64,000 nucleotides of DNA from Bacteroidales bacterium UBA5515 (GCA_002423895.1 DIOL01000019.1:79112-143111), one strand, 5' to 3'. Shown: positions 27,241-36,157, counted from the stretch's first letter. The notes: generated by a model not told the origin, from the sequence alone. Numbers and translations: made by a program.

Positions 27241-28086
27241 ATGAAAAAACTTTTATTAACCCTAATCATTTCATTATTTTGCTTTAACCTTTATTCTCAA
27301 AGTGCAAGTGAACTATTTAATCAATCAATAAAGTATGCTAATGCAAATGACTTTAAGAAAGCAGAAAAAACCACAAAAGAATTAATTAAGAATTATACAA
27401 ATGATGAGGATATTCATTTATATTGGAATAATTTAGGAGCTTTTCAATCAAATCAGGGAAATAATAAGGAAGCACTTAAATCATTCTCTAAGTCTTTCGA
27501 ATTAAATGATAAATATGGCGTTGCATTATTAAACAGGGCTAAAACATATAGAGATCTTGAACAATTTGATAATGCAATTATTGATTATAAAAATGTTATT
27601 AAATTAGATACTAATAATGAAGAAGCTCTTTTTGATTTAGCAATGCTTTTCAGTAAAAGAGAAGATTATGCAAATGCACAAGTATATTATGAAAAGCTTA
27701 TTGCATCAAATCCTGAAGAAAACTATCCTGCTGCAGTAAACTTAGTTATTGTAAAGAAAAGACAAGGAGATCTTGAAGGAGCATTATCTGATATGAATAA
27801 ATTAATTGAAAAAATACCTTCTAATGAATTTCTTTATGAAAACAGAGCAAATGTATATAATAATAGAGCAGATATTTTAATGAATATGAAACGTTATGAT
27901 GAAGCTTTTGTTGATATTGAAAAATCATTAGCTCTTGAACCTGATTATGTAACTGCAATTATTACTAAAGGAGAAATATATTATTTTCAAGGAGATTATG
28001 GAAATGCTTGTATTTTCTTCAAAATAGCTCAAAGTAAAGGAGCTCCAAAAGAAAAATTAGAAAAATATATGAAAAACTGCAAGTAA
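27241..28086 (+). CDS. Secreted/periplasmic tetratricopeptide-repeat protein
   Basis: 281 aa. The signal peptide is cleaved near residue 20 (NLYSQ). Five or six TPR-like helix pairs follow (NNLGAFQSNQGNNKEALKSFSKSFEL, then DNAIIDYKNVIKLD, YANAQVYYEKLIASNP and later YDEAFVDIEKSLALEP; segments shown separately). It probably acts as a protein-interaction scaffold in the periplasm or at the outer membrane. No partner is suggested by the neighbours. It is transcribed alone, with its own promoter and a strong terminator. Confidence 0.85.
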   Translation: MKKLLLTLIISLFCFNLYSQSASELFNQSIKYANANDFKKAEKTTKELIKNYTNDEDIHLYWNNLGAFQSNQGNNKEALKSFSKSFELNDKYGVALLNRAKTYRDLEQFDNAIIDYKNVIKLDTNNEEALFDLAMLFSKREDYANAQVYYEKLIASNPEENYPAAVNLVIVKKRQGDLEGALSDMNKLIEKIPSNEFLYENRANVYNNRADILMNMKRYDEAFVDIEKSLALEPDYVTAIITKGEIYYFQGDYGNACIFFKIAQSKGAPKEKLEKYMKNCK

Positions 28087-28112
28087 ATAATTCACAAAAG
28101 TATTTATGCAGG

Positions 28113-28148
28113 AAAGGCTATCATCAACATAAATGATAGCCTTTTTTT
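28113..28148 (+). terminator. Intrinsic terminator after the TPR gene
   Basis: A perfect 12-bp stem AAAGGCTATCAT / ATGATAGCCTTT, 8-nt loop, then a T tract. Confidence 0.9.
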
Positions 28149-28170
28149 ATTTGAATTTATGAAAATAACT

Positions 28171-28254
28171 CCTTACTTTAATTTACTGAAACCTTACTTT
28201 AATTTATTAACTCTTGATTCTAATTTACTGAAACCTTACTTTAATTTTCGTAGA
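28171..28254. repeat. 4 x 21-bp direct-repeat array E
   Basis: Four consecutive 21-bp units start at 28171, 28192, 28213 and 28234. Unit 1 begins CCTTACTTTAATTTACTG and units 2 and 4 begin with the same CCTTACTTTAATTT. The unit resembles those of the 35.96-kb array (CCTTATTCTAATTT) and array A (AATTTACTGAAA). It sits in a convergent gap between the TPR gene and the small lipoprotein. Confidence 0.88.
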
Positions 28255-28303
28255 TAAAGAGATTAAAAATAGACTATATTATGTGTTAAATTAAATTGTT
28301 TTG

Positions 28304-28492
28304 CTAAGAAATAAAATAACAATTCTTTGGAGTAATTCTTTTACTTTCCATATAAGAAAAAGTTGGGCAATTGCATTTCTTCTTCTTTTTGGGTTTCATT
28401 TTTGTGCGTGATTGAGTTGCACAGGATGATAGTACAAAAATTATGATAAATGAAGTAAGTAGTATTTTTATATGTCTTTTATTCAATTTCAT
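28304..28492 (-). CDS. Very small basic lipoprotein
   Basis: 62 aa. A hydrophobic signal ends in lipobox LSSC at Cys24, and the mature peptide is only 39 residues: basic (KMKPKKKKKC) then NCPTFSYMESKRI. The signal-plus-lipobox structure and its place 51 bp after the helicase gene on the same strand support a real gene. The function is unknown. It ends the seven-gene minus-strand operon. Confidence 0.6.
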   Translation of the reverse strand: MKLNKRHIKILLTSFIIIFVLSSCATQSRTKMKPKKKKKCNCPTFSYMESKRITPKNCYFIS

Positions 28493-28543
28493 TTCTATAA
28501 CTATTTTTTTCTTTGCTTTCCTTATTAAAACTTAATTTGAGAA

Positions 28544-30718
28544 TTATTTAGTATCTTCGAATGAATAACTTTCAATTATTTCTAATATCTCTGCTCCATA
28601 ATCCTTCATCTTACTTTTACCAAATCCTTTAATCGCCAATAGTTCCTTTTCTGATTTTGGTTCTGTGTTTACAATTTCAATTAAGGTTTTTTGATGCATA
28701 ATAATAAAGGCTGGCTTTTCTATTTCCTCTGCCTTTGCTCTTCTCCATTGATTTAATACTTCAAACAATTCCTCATTTTCAATTTCTGGAGGTAATTCCC
28801 TATCTTCTGCTTGTGAAGTTTCCTTTGTAGTTTTTGTTTCTTCTTTCTTTGGCTTATTTTTCTTTAGATATTCTTTTACAAACTCTTTTGGCTCTTTAAT
28901 CAAGGTTTTATTCCTATGACTTCTATATTCAGCAATTGAAAACTCAGAAGTAATAGATTCAAAGAGAGTAAGTTTAAAAAATGTTTCGTAGGCTATATCC
29001 AAATAATTTTGGTCTTTTTGCATTTCAATTTGCCTATTATCAAATTCAAGTGCATCAAGCAATCTAAGGATTTGTTTTACTATGTCTAATTTTTGTGAAA
29101 AATATTCCTTAGCCTTTACCAATCTATCAATTGCATAGGCATCCAACTCCTTTAAGCAAAGGTTTCTAATTTGATTTTCAAACTTAAGACTTACTTCAAA
29201 TACTTCTGATTCAAAAGTTTTTATTTTTTCATTAATCAAATTGCTTGTTTGAGAGTAAGTTGTATGATAGGCAGTATTGTTTAATGTTTTTAGTTCATCT
29301 ATTCTCCATTTCAATTCCTTAAAGGAATATAAATCAAGTAAATTCTCTTGAGTAAAAATTAGTTTATCGCTGTCAAGACGTTCCTTTGTTGGTTTATTTT
29401 CTTCTTGATAAGAGTCAAACTCTTCAATTAGAGGATCTTTAATTATTGATTGAGGTTCAAATGGTGAGGTTAAAATTATTCCTTCCAAGCTTTTGCATCG
29501 ACTTAAAGCAACATAAACCTGTCCTGCTGCAAAGGATTTATTGGAGTCAATTATTACTTTTTCAAATGTTAATCCTTGACTTTTATGAATTGTTATTGCC
29601 CAAGCAAGTTTAAGAGGATATTGCTCAAATGTTCCCAAAACATCTTCCTCTATTTCATTGGTTTCATGGTTTATTCTATAATGATAGTTGTGCCAAACGT
29701 ATTTTTTAACAACAATATCTTCTGTATCCCCCTTACTCCTTACTAAAATTCTATCCTCACTTATTTCAACAATCTTTCCTATCTTTCCATTATAATACTT
29801 TCTTTGTTCCGGAGCACCAATATCGTTTTTTACAAACATCACTTGTGCTTCAAGCTTTAACTCCAATTCAAATTCATTTGGATAGGATGATTCTGGAAAT
29901 TCGCCTTCAACAAAGGCAGTAAACTTATAAGATTCATTATCAATTTGCCTAAGCTTGTTTTCATTAATTCGGTTTGCTTGATAGTTGTGAGTGCAAAGAA
30001 TTACATAAGCATCATCGGCGTTAGGGTCATAATCAACATTATTTCTATCGTTAAGAGCTTCAATTAACTTTTCATCAATTTGATTATTTCTAATCTTGTT
30101 TAGAATATTGATAAAGCGCTCATCCTTTTGACGAAAAACCTGCTGAAGATTAATTGTTATGAAATGGGAGTTTTGTAGTGCTAAGGAAGAGAAAAAATAG
30201 GGTGAATTGTATCTCAACTGCAACAATCCCCATTCCTCATCTTTACAAACGGGAGGTAATTGTTGTAAATCTCCAATCATCAAGAGCTGAACTCCACCAA
30301 AGGGGAGAAATTTCTTATCTTTTCGAAATTGTCTTAATCTATAATCAATAGCATCCAAGAGGTCTGCTCTAACCATTGATATTTCATCAATAACAAGCAA
30401 ATCCATACTCCTAATAACTTCTTTTTTGACTTTGGAGATTTTGAATTTGTTGTCTTTATCTCTTTCATTTCCCTCAACAAAAGGCCCAAAAGAGACTTGA
30501 AAAAATGAATGTATGGTAACACCTCCAGCATTAATGGCTGCAACTCCTGTAGGAGCTACAATAACCATTCTTTTGGATGTAGTTTCTTTTAGTGTTTTAA
30601 GGAAGGTTGTTTTACCTGTACCTGCTTTCCCTGTTAAGAAAATATTTGTATTAGTATATTCAACATATTTCTTGGCAAGTTCAAGCTCTTTGTTCGATAT
30701 TAACTTTTCTTCATCCAT
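28544..30718 (-). CDS. Pif1/RecD-like superfamily 1 helicase with C-terminal HRDC domain
   Basis: 724 aa. Walker A FLTGKAGTGKTTF (residues ~28-40), Walker B LLVIDEISM (~108-116), GGVQLLMIGDLQQLPPV, and the C-terminal UvrD_C_2-type WAITIHKSQGLTFEKVI with VALSRC. A long helical linker leads to an HRDC domain at ~645-720 (NQWRRAKAEEI, LLAIKGFGKSKMKDYG). Pif1-type helicases unwind DNA 5' to 3' and help replication and recombination; HRDC domains bind DNA in RecQ helicases. It starts 27 bp after the protease gene. Confidence 0.9.
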   Translation of the reverse strand: MDEEKLISNKELELAKKYVEYTNTNIFLTGKAGTGKTTFLKTLKETTSKRMVIVAPTGVAAINAGGVTIHSFFQVSFGPFVEGNERDKDNKFKISKVKKEVIRSMDLLVIDEISMVRADLLDAIDYRLRQFRKDKKFLPFGGVQLLMIGDLQQLPPVCKDEEWGLLQLRYNSPYFFSSLALQNSHFITINLQQVFRQKDERFINILNKIRNNQIDEKLIEALNDRNNVDYDPNADDAYVILCTHNYQANRINENKLRQIDNESYKFTAFVEGEFPESSYPNEFELELKLEAQVMFVKNDIGAPEQRKYYNGKIGKIVEISEDRILVRSKGDTEDIVVKKYVWHNYHYRINHETNEIEEDVLGTFEQYPLKLAWAITIHKSQGLTFEKVIIDSNKSFAAGQVYVALSRCKSLEGIILTSPFEPQSIIKDPLIEEFDSYQEENKPTKERLDSDKLIFTQENLLDLYSFKELKWRIDELKTLNNTAYHTTYSQTSNLINEKIKTFESEVFEVSLKFENQIRNLCLKELDAYAIDRLVKAKEYFSQKLDIVKQILRLLDALEFDNRQIEMQKDQNYLDIAYETFFKLTLFESITSEFSIAEYRSHRNKTLIKEPKEFVKEYLKKNKPKKEETKTTKETSQAEDRELPPEIENEELFEVLNQWRRAKAEEIEKPAFIIMHQKTLIEIVNTEPKSEKELLAIKGFGKSKMKDYGAEILEIIESYSFEDTK

Positions 30719-30745
30719 TTCTCACTTTCAGAAAAATGATAAAAA

Positions 30746-32398
30746 TTATTCTACAATTAGCTTATTTGTCCAAATTTTCTCTTGAGAAACATATTTAATG
30801 ATATAGTAGCCTGCTTTTAGATTACTTGCATTAATTGAATAAGATGTTGTATTTGCTGGAATAATATCTCTTAGAACAACTCTACCAACTTCATCAAAGA
30901 TTTCAACTTGAGTTGAGTTTTGAATCATTGAAAGAGAAATATTTATTTCATTCTTTGCTGGATTTGGATAAATTGTTGAATAAGTATTTTGACTTGTCTC
31001 TACCAATGGATTTGATAAAGTTGAATAATCATCTCCTCTAAAAGTACTTACACCTGAATTTGTAGGATCTAACCAAGGTTGAAGTCTTTTATCATTTGTT
31101 GTCCCATTTGAGCTCCATGAATAAGATAATTTTCCATAATAATCCAATTTATCAGCATTTGCAGCATAGCAAGAAGATGTTCCTCCTGTTAGTGTTCCAA
31201 CAATTTGACTTGAAGCATTAAATAATGGACTTCCTGAAGAGCCACCTTCTGTTATTCCATAATTTGTTTGAGTTTGAACCCATTTTGCTTGCCAATGTGT
31301 TTGTCCATAGCCTAAATTAACACTTTGAAGTGCTGTATTATAGGTTGAAATCTTTTTAATATCTCCTGATGGATGATGAATACAAACTCCACTTGATGAA
31401 GCATTGGTTGTGTTATTCCATGCATTCCAATATGCATTATAGTTAGTTGGTACATTTTGATTTAAACGAAGAAGAAGGAAATCAGATGAAGAACCTAAAG
31501 CCTTTAATGAGGTTCCATTCATTGTTTTGGATGTTGGTTCAACACTTCCTGTTGTACAACCAGCTGCTTCGTAATTAAAGTAGAAAACAAAATAGCTGTA
31601 ATAGTATGAAGAAGCCACATCTTCAACACAATGTGCAGCTGAAAGAACATAAGGAGCTAAATCTCTTGCAGTGTTATTTACAAGTGAACCAGTACACCAT
31701 CCTATTGAATAATCATCCATTCTAAGCATAATTCTTACAACTCCTCTTTGAGCATTTCTATAATTATTTCCTTCAGGACAATTTACATTAACATTACAAG
31801 AACCTGATGAACCAAATTCATCGGAATATTTAGTTATATCATACCCAAAATCTCTATATGCATATCCTACTTCTGTTAACTCAATTTGAGCATTTTCCTT
31901 AACATAATTAGGTTGAAAATATTCTATTATTATTTCTTCTCCATTAACCATTTCGGTTGCAAAAGTCTTAGATTCATCATTATTGAAAGATGTAAATGCT
32001 CCTATTATTTGAGAATGGTCTGAATTATATATAAATAGTTCTGATCCCTTTGGAAGATAGAAGTTTTTTGAATAAAGATTTAGTGCCTTTGCATTTGGTG
32101 ATTTAACTCTCAAAATCCATAGTTTTCCATCTTTCAATTCTGACATATCGGCCTTTTCAAAGAAGTTTACATTCAATGGAAGAACAACTCCAAATCTTCT
32201 TGTTTTATACAGATTTTGAGGGTTATTATTGTATTCTATTGTTTGAGTTAAATCGGGTTCTTCAATTTCAAGTGTTGCTGTAAGTAAGGCACTCAAATCT
32301 TTATTTAAAAAAGATTTAGGAGTTGATTCAATACTTATTTGAGCATATGAAATCACACTAAAAAATAGTATGATAATTGGTAAAAATATTCTTTTCAT
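30746..32398 (-). CDS. T9SS-secreted trypsin-like serine protease
   Basis: 550 aa. The signal peptide is cleaved near residue 19 (SYAQ). An N-terminal beta-rich prodomain (~20-195) precedes an S1-fold protease resembling lysyl endopeptidases. His is in LSAAHC (~248), Asp in SSDFLLLRL (~306) and Ser in GGSSGSPLF (~388). Several Cys pairs are present. A type A sorting domain (~470-550) directs secretion through T9SS. It probably digests external protein, supplying amino acids to the fermentation pathways. It sits in the coaE-helicase operon with short gaps. Confidence 0.9.
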   Translation of the reverse strand: MKRIFLPIIILFFSVISYAQISIESTPKSFLNKDLSALLTATLEIEEPDLTQTIEYNNNPQNLYKTRRFGVVLPLNVNFFEKADMSELKDGKLWILRVKSPNAKALNLYSKNFYLPKGSELFIYNSDHSQIIGAFTSFNNDESKTFATEMVNGEEIIIEYFQPNYVKENAQIELTEVGYAYRDFGYDITKYSDEFGSSGSCNVNVNCPEGNNYRNAQRGVVRIMLRMDDYSIGWCTGSLVNNTARDLAPYVLSAAHCVEDVASSYYYSYFVFYFNYEAAGCTTGSVEPTSKTMNGTSLKALGSSSDFLLLRLNQNVPTNYNAYWNAWNNTTNASSSGVCIHHPSGDIKKISTYNTALQSVNLGYGQTHWQAKWVQTQTNYGITEGGSSGSPLFNASSQIVGTLTGGTSSCYAANADKLDYYGKLSYSWSSNGTTNDKRLQPWLDPTNSGVSTFRGDDYSTLSNPLVETSQNTYSTIYPNPAKNEINISLSMIQNSTQVEIFDEVGRVVLRDIIPANTTSYSINASNLKAGYYIIKYVSQEKIWTNKLIVE

Positions 32399-32414
32399 AA
32401 TTATAATTGTTATT

Positions 32415-32996
32415 CTATTTTTTTGTTATTATTTGATTGTTTATTTCAAGTATTTGAGGGAGAAGCATTGTTTTGTTATCGTGATGAATAATATAATCGG
32501 CTCTTTTAATCTTTTCTTCATTTGAAAATTGATTATTCATTCTTTCTTCAATTTCATCATAAGATAAATTATCTCTTTTCATTGCTCTTTCAATAGAAAT
32601 CTTTTTAGGAGAATCTACTGTAATTATCTTATCAAATTTTTTACCCCATCCAATTTCTAAAACGATTGCACTTTCCATTATGGTATATGGTGCTTTTTGG
32701 CTTTCTTGCCATAAGTTATACATTTCCAAAACTCTTGGATGTACCATTGAGTTAAGTTTTTCTAACTTTTTGTTATCTGTAAAGACAATATTAGCTAATG
32801 CTTTTTTATTCAATTGCCCATTTTCCAAAATCTTATTCCCAAATTCCGTTGCTATTTCACTCAAAAAAGTTTTGTCTTTATAGCATTTTATAGCCTCTTT
32901 ATCAGCAACAAAAACAGGAACACCTAATCGTTCAAATACAGAACAAATCAAGGTCTTCCCGCTTCCAATAGTACCAGTTAAGGCAATGTTTTTCAC
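32415..32996 (-). CDS. coaE: Dephospho-CoA kinase
   Basis: 193 aa. P-loop GTIGSGKT at residues 8-15; conserved VFVADKEA after strand 2; the CoA-binding and lid regions are VHPRVLEM and ERAMKRDNLSYDEIEERMNNQ. It phosphorylates dephospho-CoA, the last step of coenzyme A synthesis. The yajC-coaE neighbourhood (13-bp gap) is common in Bacteroidetes. Confidence 0.94.
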   Translation of the reverse strand: MKNIALTGTIGSGKTLICSVFERLGVPVFVADKEAIKCYKDKTFLSEIATEFGNKILENGQLNKKALANIVFTDNKKLEKLNSMVHPRVLEMYNLWQESQKAPYTIMESAIVLEIGWGKKFDKIITVDSPKKISIERAMKRDNLSYDEIEERMNNQFSNEEKIKRADYIIHHDNKTMLLPQILEINNQIITKK

Positions 32997-33009
32997 CTCA
33001 AAAACTATT

Positions 33010-33330
33010 TTATTTCTTTTTTTCTGCTCCTATTTCAAGTGCAATTGCTGATTTTTCAATTTCAACATTAACTCCATTAGCAATTTCAAGAATTAAAGAA
33101 GTTTCTTTCACTTCAACTATCTTTCCGTGCATACCACTGATTGTGACAACCTTTTGTCCTTTTTGAAGACTTTCTCTAAATTGTTTTTCCTTCTTAGCTC
33201 TTGCACTTTGAGGGCGTATCATAAAGAAATAGAAAATCACAATAATAAGTAGAAGCATTAACATTGAGCTCCATCCTGAAGCTCCACCTTGTTGGTTTCC
33301 TGCCATTAAAAAAATGTTCAATAAATTCAT
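33010..33330 (-). CDS. yajC: Preprotein translocase subunit YajC
   Basis: 106 aa. A single N-terminal membrane segment (MLMLLLIIVIFYFFMIRPQ) with the family motif FFMIRPQ is followed by KKEKQFRESLQKGQKVVTISGMHGKIVEV. YajC associates with SecDF and assists Sec export. The gene lies in the conserved nusB-DUF1573-yajC-coaE order. Confidence 0.94.
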   Translation of the reverse strand: MNLLNIFLMAGNQQGGASGWSSMLMLLLIIVIFYFFMIRPQSARAKKEKQFRESLQKGQKVVTISGMHGKIVEVKETSLILEIANGVNVEIEKSAIALEIGAEKKK

Positions 33331-33370
33331 TTTCGTTGTTTTTAATTGTTATTTTAATATTTTTTGTATT

Positions 33371-33787
33371 CTAATTTACATCTGCTGTAATTCTTAGTCG
33401 AGTTGTTGAAGGAGTTGTGTTAGCTAATACTGAAATTTCTTTCATAATTCTTATTCCACTGCTTCCTTCAGAATCGTACCTTACAGTTATTTGACCTTCT
33501 GTGTTTGGTTTAATTGGATTTCTTGGATAATCTGCAACAGTGCATCCACAATTAGCAGTAACTGAAGAAATAATTAAATCGTTTTTACCTGTGTTCTTAA
33601 ACTTAAAACTACAAGTAACTACTTCTCCAGAAGTTAAAGTGCCAAAATCAATTATATCCTTTTCAAACTTAACGGAAGTTGAATTTTCAATTAAATCAGT
33701 TGTGATTGTATTATCCTTTTTATTGCATGACATAAAAAAGAAAACACTTAATACAACTAAAAAAAGTAAAATACTCTTTCTTAACAT
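33371..33787 (-). CDS. DUF1573 lipoprotein
   Basis: 138 aa from the ATG at 33787. A longer frame starts at 33814 but would overlap nusB and weaken the lipobox; the chosen start gives FMSC with Cys21. The mature part is a DUF1573 immunoglobulin-like domain: IDFGTLTSGEVVTCSFKFKN, then SSVTANCGCTVADYP. It is widespread in Bacteroidetes next to yajC and has no proven function. It is in an operon with nusB (10-bp gap). Confidence 0.9.
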   Translation of the reverse strand: MLRKSILLFLVVLSVFFFMSCNKKDNTITTDLIENSTSVKFEKDIIDFGTLTSGEVVTCSFKFKNTGKNDLIISSVTANCGCTVADYPRNPIKPNTEGQITVRYDSEGSSGIRIMKEISVLANTTPSTTRLRITADVN

Positions 33788-33797
33788 ATAATTTATA

Positions 33798-34733
33798 CTA
33801 TAATTCTGTTTCATTGGTTTCTTCTTCGAGCTTTTTTATTCTACCCTTTGCTCTAAGATCAACCATTAATTTATCCAAAAGTCCATTTACAAATAACTTA
33901 CTCTTTGGGGTAGAAAACTCCTTACTTAATTCAACATACTCATTTAAGGTTACGTTGATAGGTATCTCTGGACAATATATTAACTCTGATAGACCCATTT
34001 TTATTATAAGTATATCCATTAATGCTACTCTATCCATATCCCAATTGTGAACCTTTGCATTAATCAACTCTGAGTATTCCTTATCGTTTTCTATTGTTCT
34101 CTTAAAGACACTGGTAATAAAATTTTCTTCAACAAAGTTATCAGATAGTTTTTCAAATCTACCTTCATATTCTTTCAAAGATTTTAAACTCCAAAGTGCC
34201 ATTGTATCATAGTCTGACTCCCACTCCATTTTCATTTCGCAAACATTGTCGAAATAGTTTTCATTGGAGATTAAATAGTTTTTGAATAGCTGAATATAAA
34301 TATTCTTTTCACTTTCAAAATCCCCTTTTTCGGAGTTCATATAAGTTTTATATGAATTGGAATTATTGAATTTCTTCAAAATATTCATAAACAAATCTCT
34401 ATTCTCGTTCCAATTTATTTTTAAAGCTTCCTTTCTCTTTAAAAGCTCATTGTCATTGAGTAAAAGAGTAATAAAATCATTATCTACAAACTTAGTATTT
34501 GGATTCAAATCCTCATCTGTTGGTAATAGTTTACGTCTGTTATCTTCAATTCTTTCTAAAGCTAAGCTATGTATGTAAATTAAAGAAGAAAATAAATAGG
34601 TGTGAAGATCTAAAAGAGAATTGAAACTGTCAAGAAGTTTTTTGTTGTGTTCATTAACACCATTGCAATCATTAAATTGGAAAGAATAAAGCGATTGAAG
34701 AACTTTAGCTCTTATGAAATGTCTGTTAAGCAT
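33798..34733 (-). CDS. nusB: Transcription antitermination protein NusB (long Bacteroidetes form)
   Basis: 311 aa, about twice the length of E. coli NusB, as usual in Bacteroidetes. The N-terminus LNRHFIRAKVLQSLYSFQF and the C-terminal half (WDMDRVALMDILIIKMGLSELIY, then NVTLNEYVELSKEFSTPKSKLFVNG; segments shown separately) match the family. NusB with NusE prevents premature termination in rRNA operons. It is the first gene of the operon, preceded by a -7 box. Confidence 0.93.
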   Translation of the reverse strand: MLNRHFIRAKVLQSLYSFQFNDCNGVNEHNKKLLDSFNSLLDLHTYLFSSLIYIHSLALERIEDNRRKLLPTDEDLNPNTKFVDNDFITLLLNDNELLKRKEALKINWNENRDLFMNILKKFNNSNSYKTYMNSEKGDFESEKNIYIQLFKNYLISNENYFDNVCEMKMEWESDYDTMALWSLKSLKEYEGRFEKLSDNFVEENFITSVFKRTIENDKEYSELINAKVHNWDMDRVALMDILIIKMGLSELIYCPEIPINVTLNEYVELSKEFSTPKSKLFVNGLLDKLMVDLRAKGRIKKLEEETNETEL

Positions 34734-34776
34734 CCTCTATTTAAAAGAAATAATAAATAAATGTGAATTCATTTTG

Positions 34777-34784
34777 CAAAGGTA
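34777..34784 (-). promoter_or_regulatory. Promoter of the nusB-yajC-coaE operon
   Basis: TACCTTTG on the minus strand, 43 bp before nusB. A TTTG -33 element lies 17 bp upstream of it. Confidence 0.6.
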
Positions 34785-34983
34785 GTAAAAAACTGCATAA
34801 TCAAAATAGATTAGATTATTTTTTCAATTATTTTACTTTTAAATTTGATTTAACATGAAGATATGAATGACTTATTGCAGTTAAAAAAACTAAGAATAAA
34901 TTTGAATTAGTACTAAGAAAAAAAGTGTAAATATCATTTAGTACAAATTAATAATCTGTTAACCTTATTCAGGACGGGTCAGA
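34785..34983. other. Intergenic DNA without recognised genes
   Basis: AT-rich spacer between the nusB promoter and the repeat arrays. I see no gene or clear hairpin in it. Confidence 0.4.
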
Positions 34984-35025
34984 CAAGGAATAAAACTAAT
35001 TAATCAAGGAATAAATCTCATATAA
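34984..35025. repeat. 2 x 21-bp direct repeat G
   Basis: Units at 34984-35004 and 35005-35025 both start CAAGGAATAAA. The 16-mer CAAGGAATAAAACTAA (34984-34999) recurs exactly at 54080-54095. It runs directly into the palindromic-core array. Confidence 0.75.
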
Positions 35026-35124
35026 TGCCATTATATCCTCGGTATAATGCCATTAAACTTATGATATAATGGCATTATAGTTATGGTATAATGCCATTAT
35101 ACCGAGGATATAATGGCATTATAC
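35021..35124. repeat. 5-copy, 22-bp palindromic-core array forming a long dyad
   Basis: The core TATAATGCCATTA or its complement starts at 35021, 35043, 35065, 35087 and 35109, exactly 22 bp apart. The central GCC/GGC orientation alternates (GCC, GCC, GGC, GCC, GGC). Spacers CCTCGG and CCGAGG are also complementary, so 35021-35057 and 35087-35123 form ~37-bp inverted arms with few mismatches. Remaining DNA to 35313 shows nothing I recognise. Confidence 0.92.
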
Positions 35125-35313
35125 TAAATTTAAACAAGCTTTGGCAAGATAAATAGCCCTTATAAATAGATAAAAACAAGATAAATACACAGAAAATCAA
35201 GGATTAAAAAAAATCAAAATAAAACTTCAATGTAAAAACAATGGCATAGTTTTAAATTCAAAAGAAAGTTTTGTTAGATTAAAAACTTGATTAAACGATA
35301 TTTATACAGATAA

Positions 35314-35910
35314 TTAATGAAGTAAGGCTGTAAGGTTAGTGATGATTAGTTTCACGCTCATTGCTAAAAGAATAACTCCAAAGAATTTCCTTAAAACATA
35401 TATACCTGCCTTACCTAAAATTCTTTCAACAACATGAACTTTTTTAATTACAAAATATACCAGTATCATATTAAGTGCAATAGCAATTATTAAGTTAATT
35501 ACTGAAATTTCAGCTCTTAGGGAAAGTGTTGTTGTTAAAGTTCCTGCACCAGCAATAAGAGGAAAAACCATTGGAACAATGGTTGTATGTCCACTTGGTC
35601 CGTCATTCTTAAATATTTCAATATTAAAGGTCATCTCAACCGCTAAAGCAATCAAAATTATAGCCCCAGCAATTGCAAAGGATGCAATATCAACTCCAAA
35701 GATTTTTAATAGTCCTTCTCCCAAAAACATAAATAAAACCATTAAAAAGAAAGAAATTATGGCTGCCTTGCCTGCATGCACTTTTTTGCCTGACGAATTC
35801 AAATCAATAATAATTGGAACTGCTCCCGTTATATCTATAACTGCAAACAAAACCATAAAAGCTGTGAAAATCTGTCTAATATCTAATGCAAAATCTATTG
35901 GCATAATCAT
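35314..35910 (-). CDS. MarC-family membrane protein (UPF0056)
   Basis: 198 aa with six predicted membrane segments. Family motifs: FMVLFAVIDITGAVPIII in TM1, and PLIAGAGTLTTTLSL, a variant of the PLxxGPG element, near residue 115. MarC proteins were once linked to multidrug resistance, but their function is not established. The gene is divergent from the YidE-type transporter, with a repeat array between them. Confidence 0.87.
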   Translation of the reverse strand: MIMPIDFALDIRQIFTAFMVLFAVIDITGAVPIIIDLNSSGKKVHAGKAAIISFFLMVLFMFLGEGLLKIFGVDIASFAIAGAIILIALAVEMTFNIEIFKNDGPSGHTTIVPMVFPLIAGAGTLTTTLSLRAEISVINLIIAIALNMILVYFVIKKVHVVERILGKAGIYVLRKFFGVILLAMSVKLIITNLTALLH

Positions 35911-35955
35911 TTGTAGTTATTAATTTGAAAGTGCAAAAATAATAAAAAAATAACT

Positions 35956-36039
35956 CCTTATTCTATTTTTCTAACTTCTTATTCTAATTTTCTAAAACCT
36001 TATTCTATTTTGCTAACTCCTTATTCTATTTTTATATCA
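35956..36039. repeat. 4 x 21-bp direct-repeat array F in a divergent promoter region
   Basis: Units start at 35956, 35977, 35998 and 36019, each beginning (C/T)CTTATTCTA(A/T)TTTT, with AACT or AAAA endings. Related to array E at 28171: same period, same CCTTA(C/T)T opening, and both preceded by AATAACT. It sits between the divergent marC-like and transporter genes, upstream of a -7 box. Confidence 0.88.
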
Positions 36040-36118
36040 ATTTATCTTTTAGAATAGAATACTACTAATAGAAAATATTAATTCTTCTAAAAACATCTGA
36101 GATTATTAAAACAAGAAG

Positions 36119-36126
36119 TATCTTTG
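36119..36126 (+). promoter_or_regulatory. -7 box (TATCTTTG) of the YidE-type transporter gene
   Basis: Exact TAnnTTTG, 32 bp before the ATG. Confidence 0.55.
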
Positions 36127-36157
36127 CAAATTATTTTCTGATTAAATTTTTGTTTCT

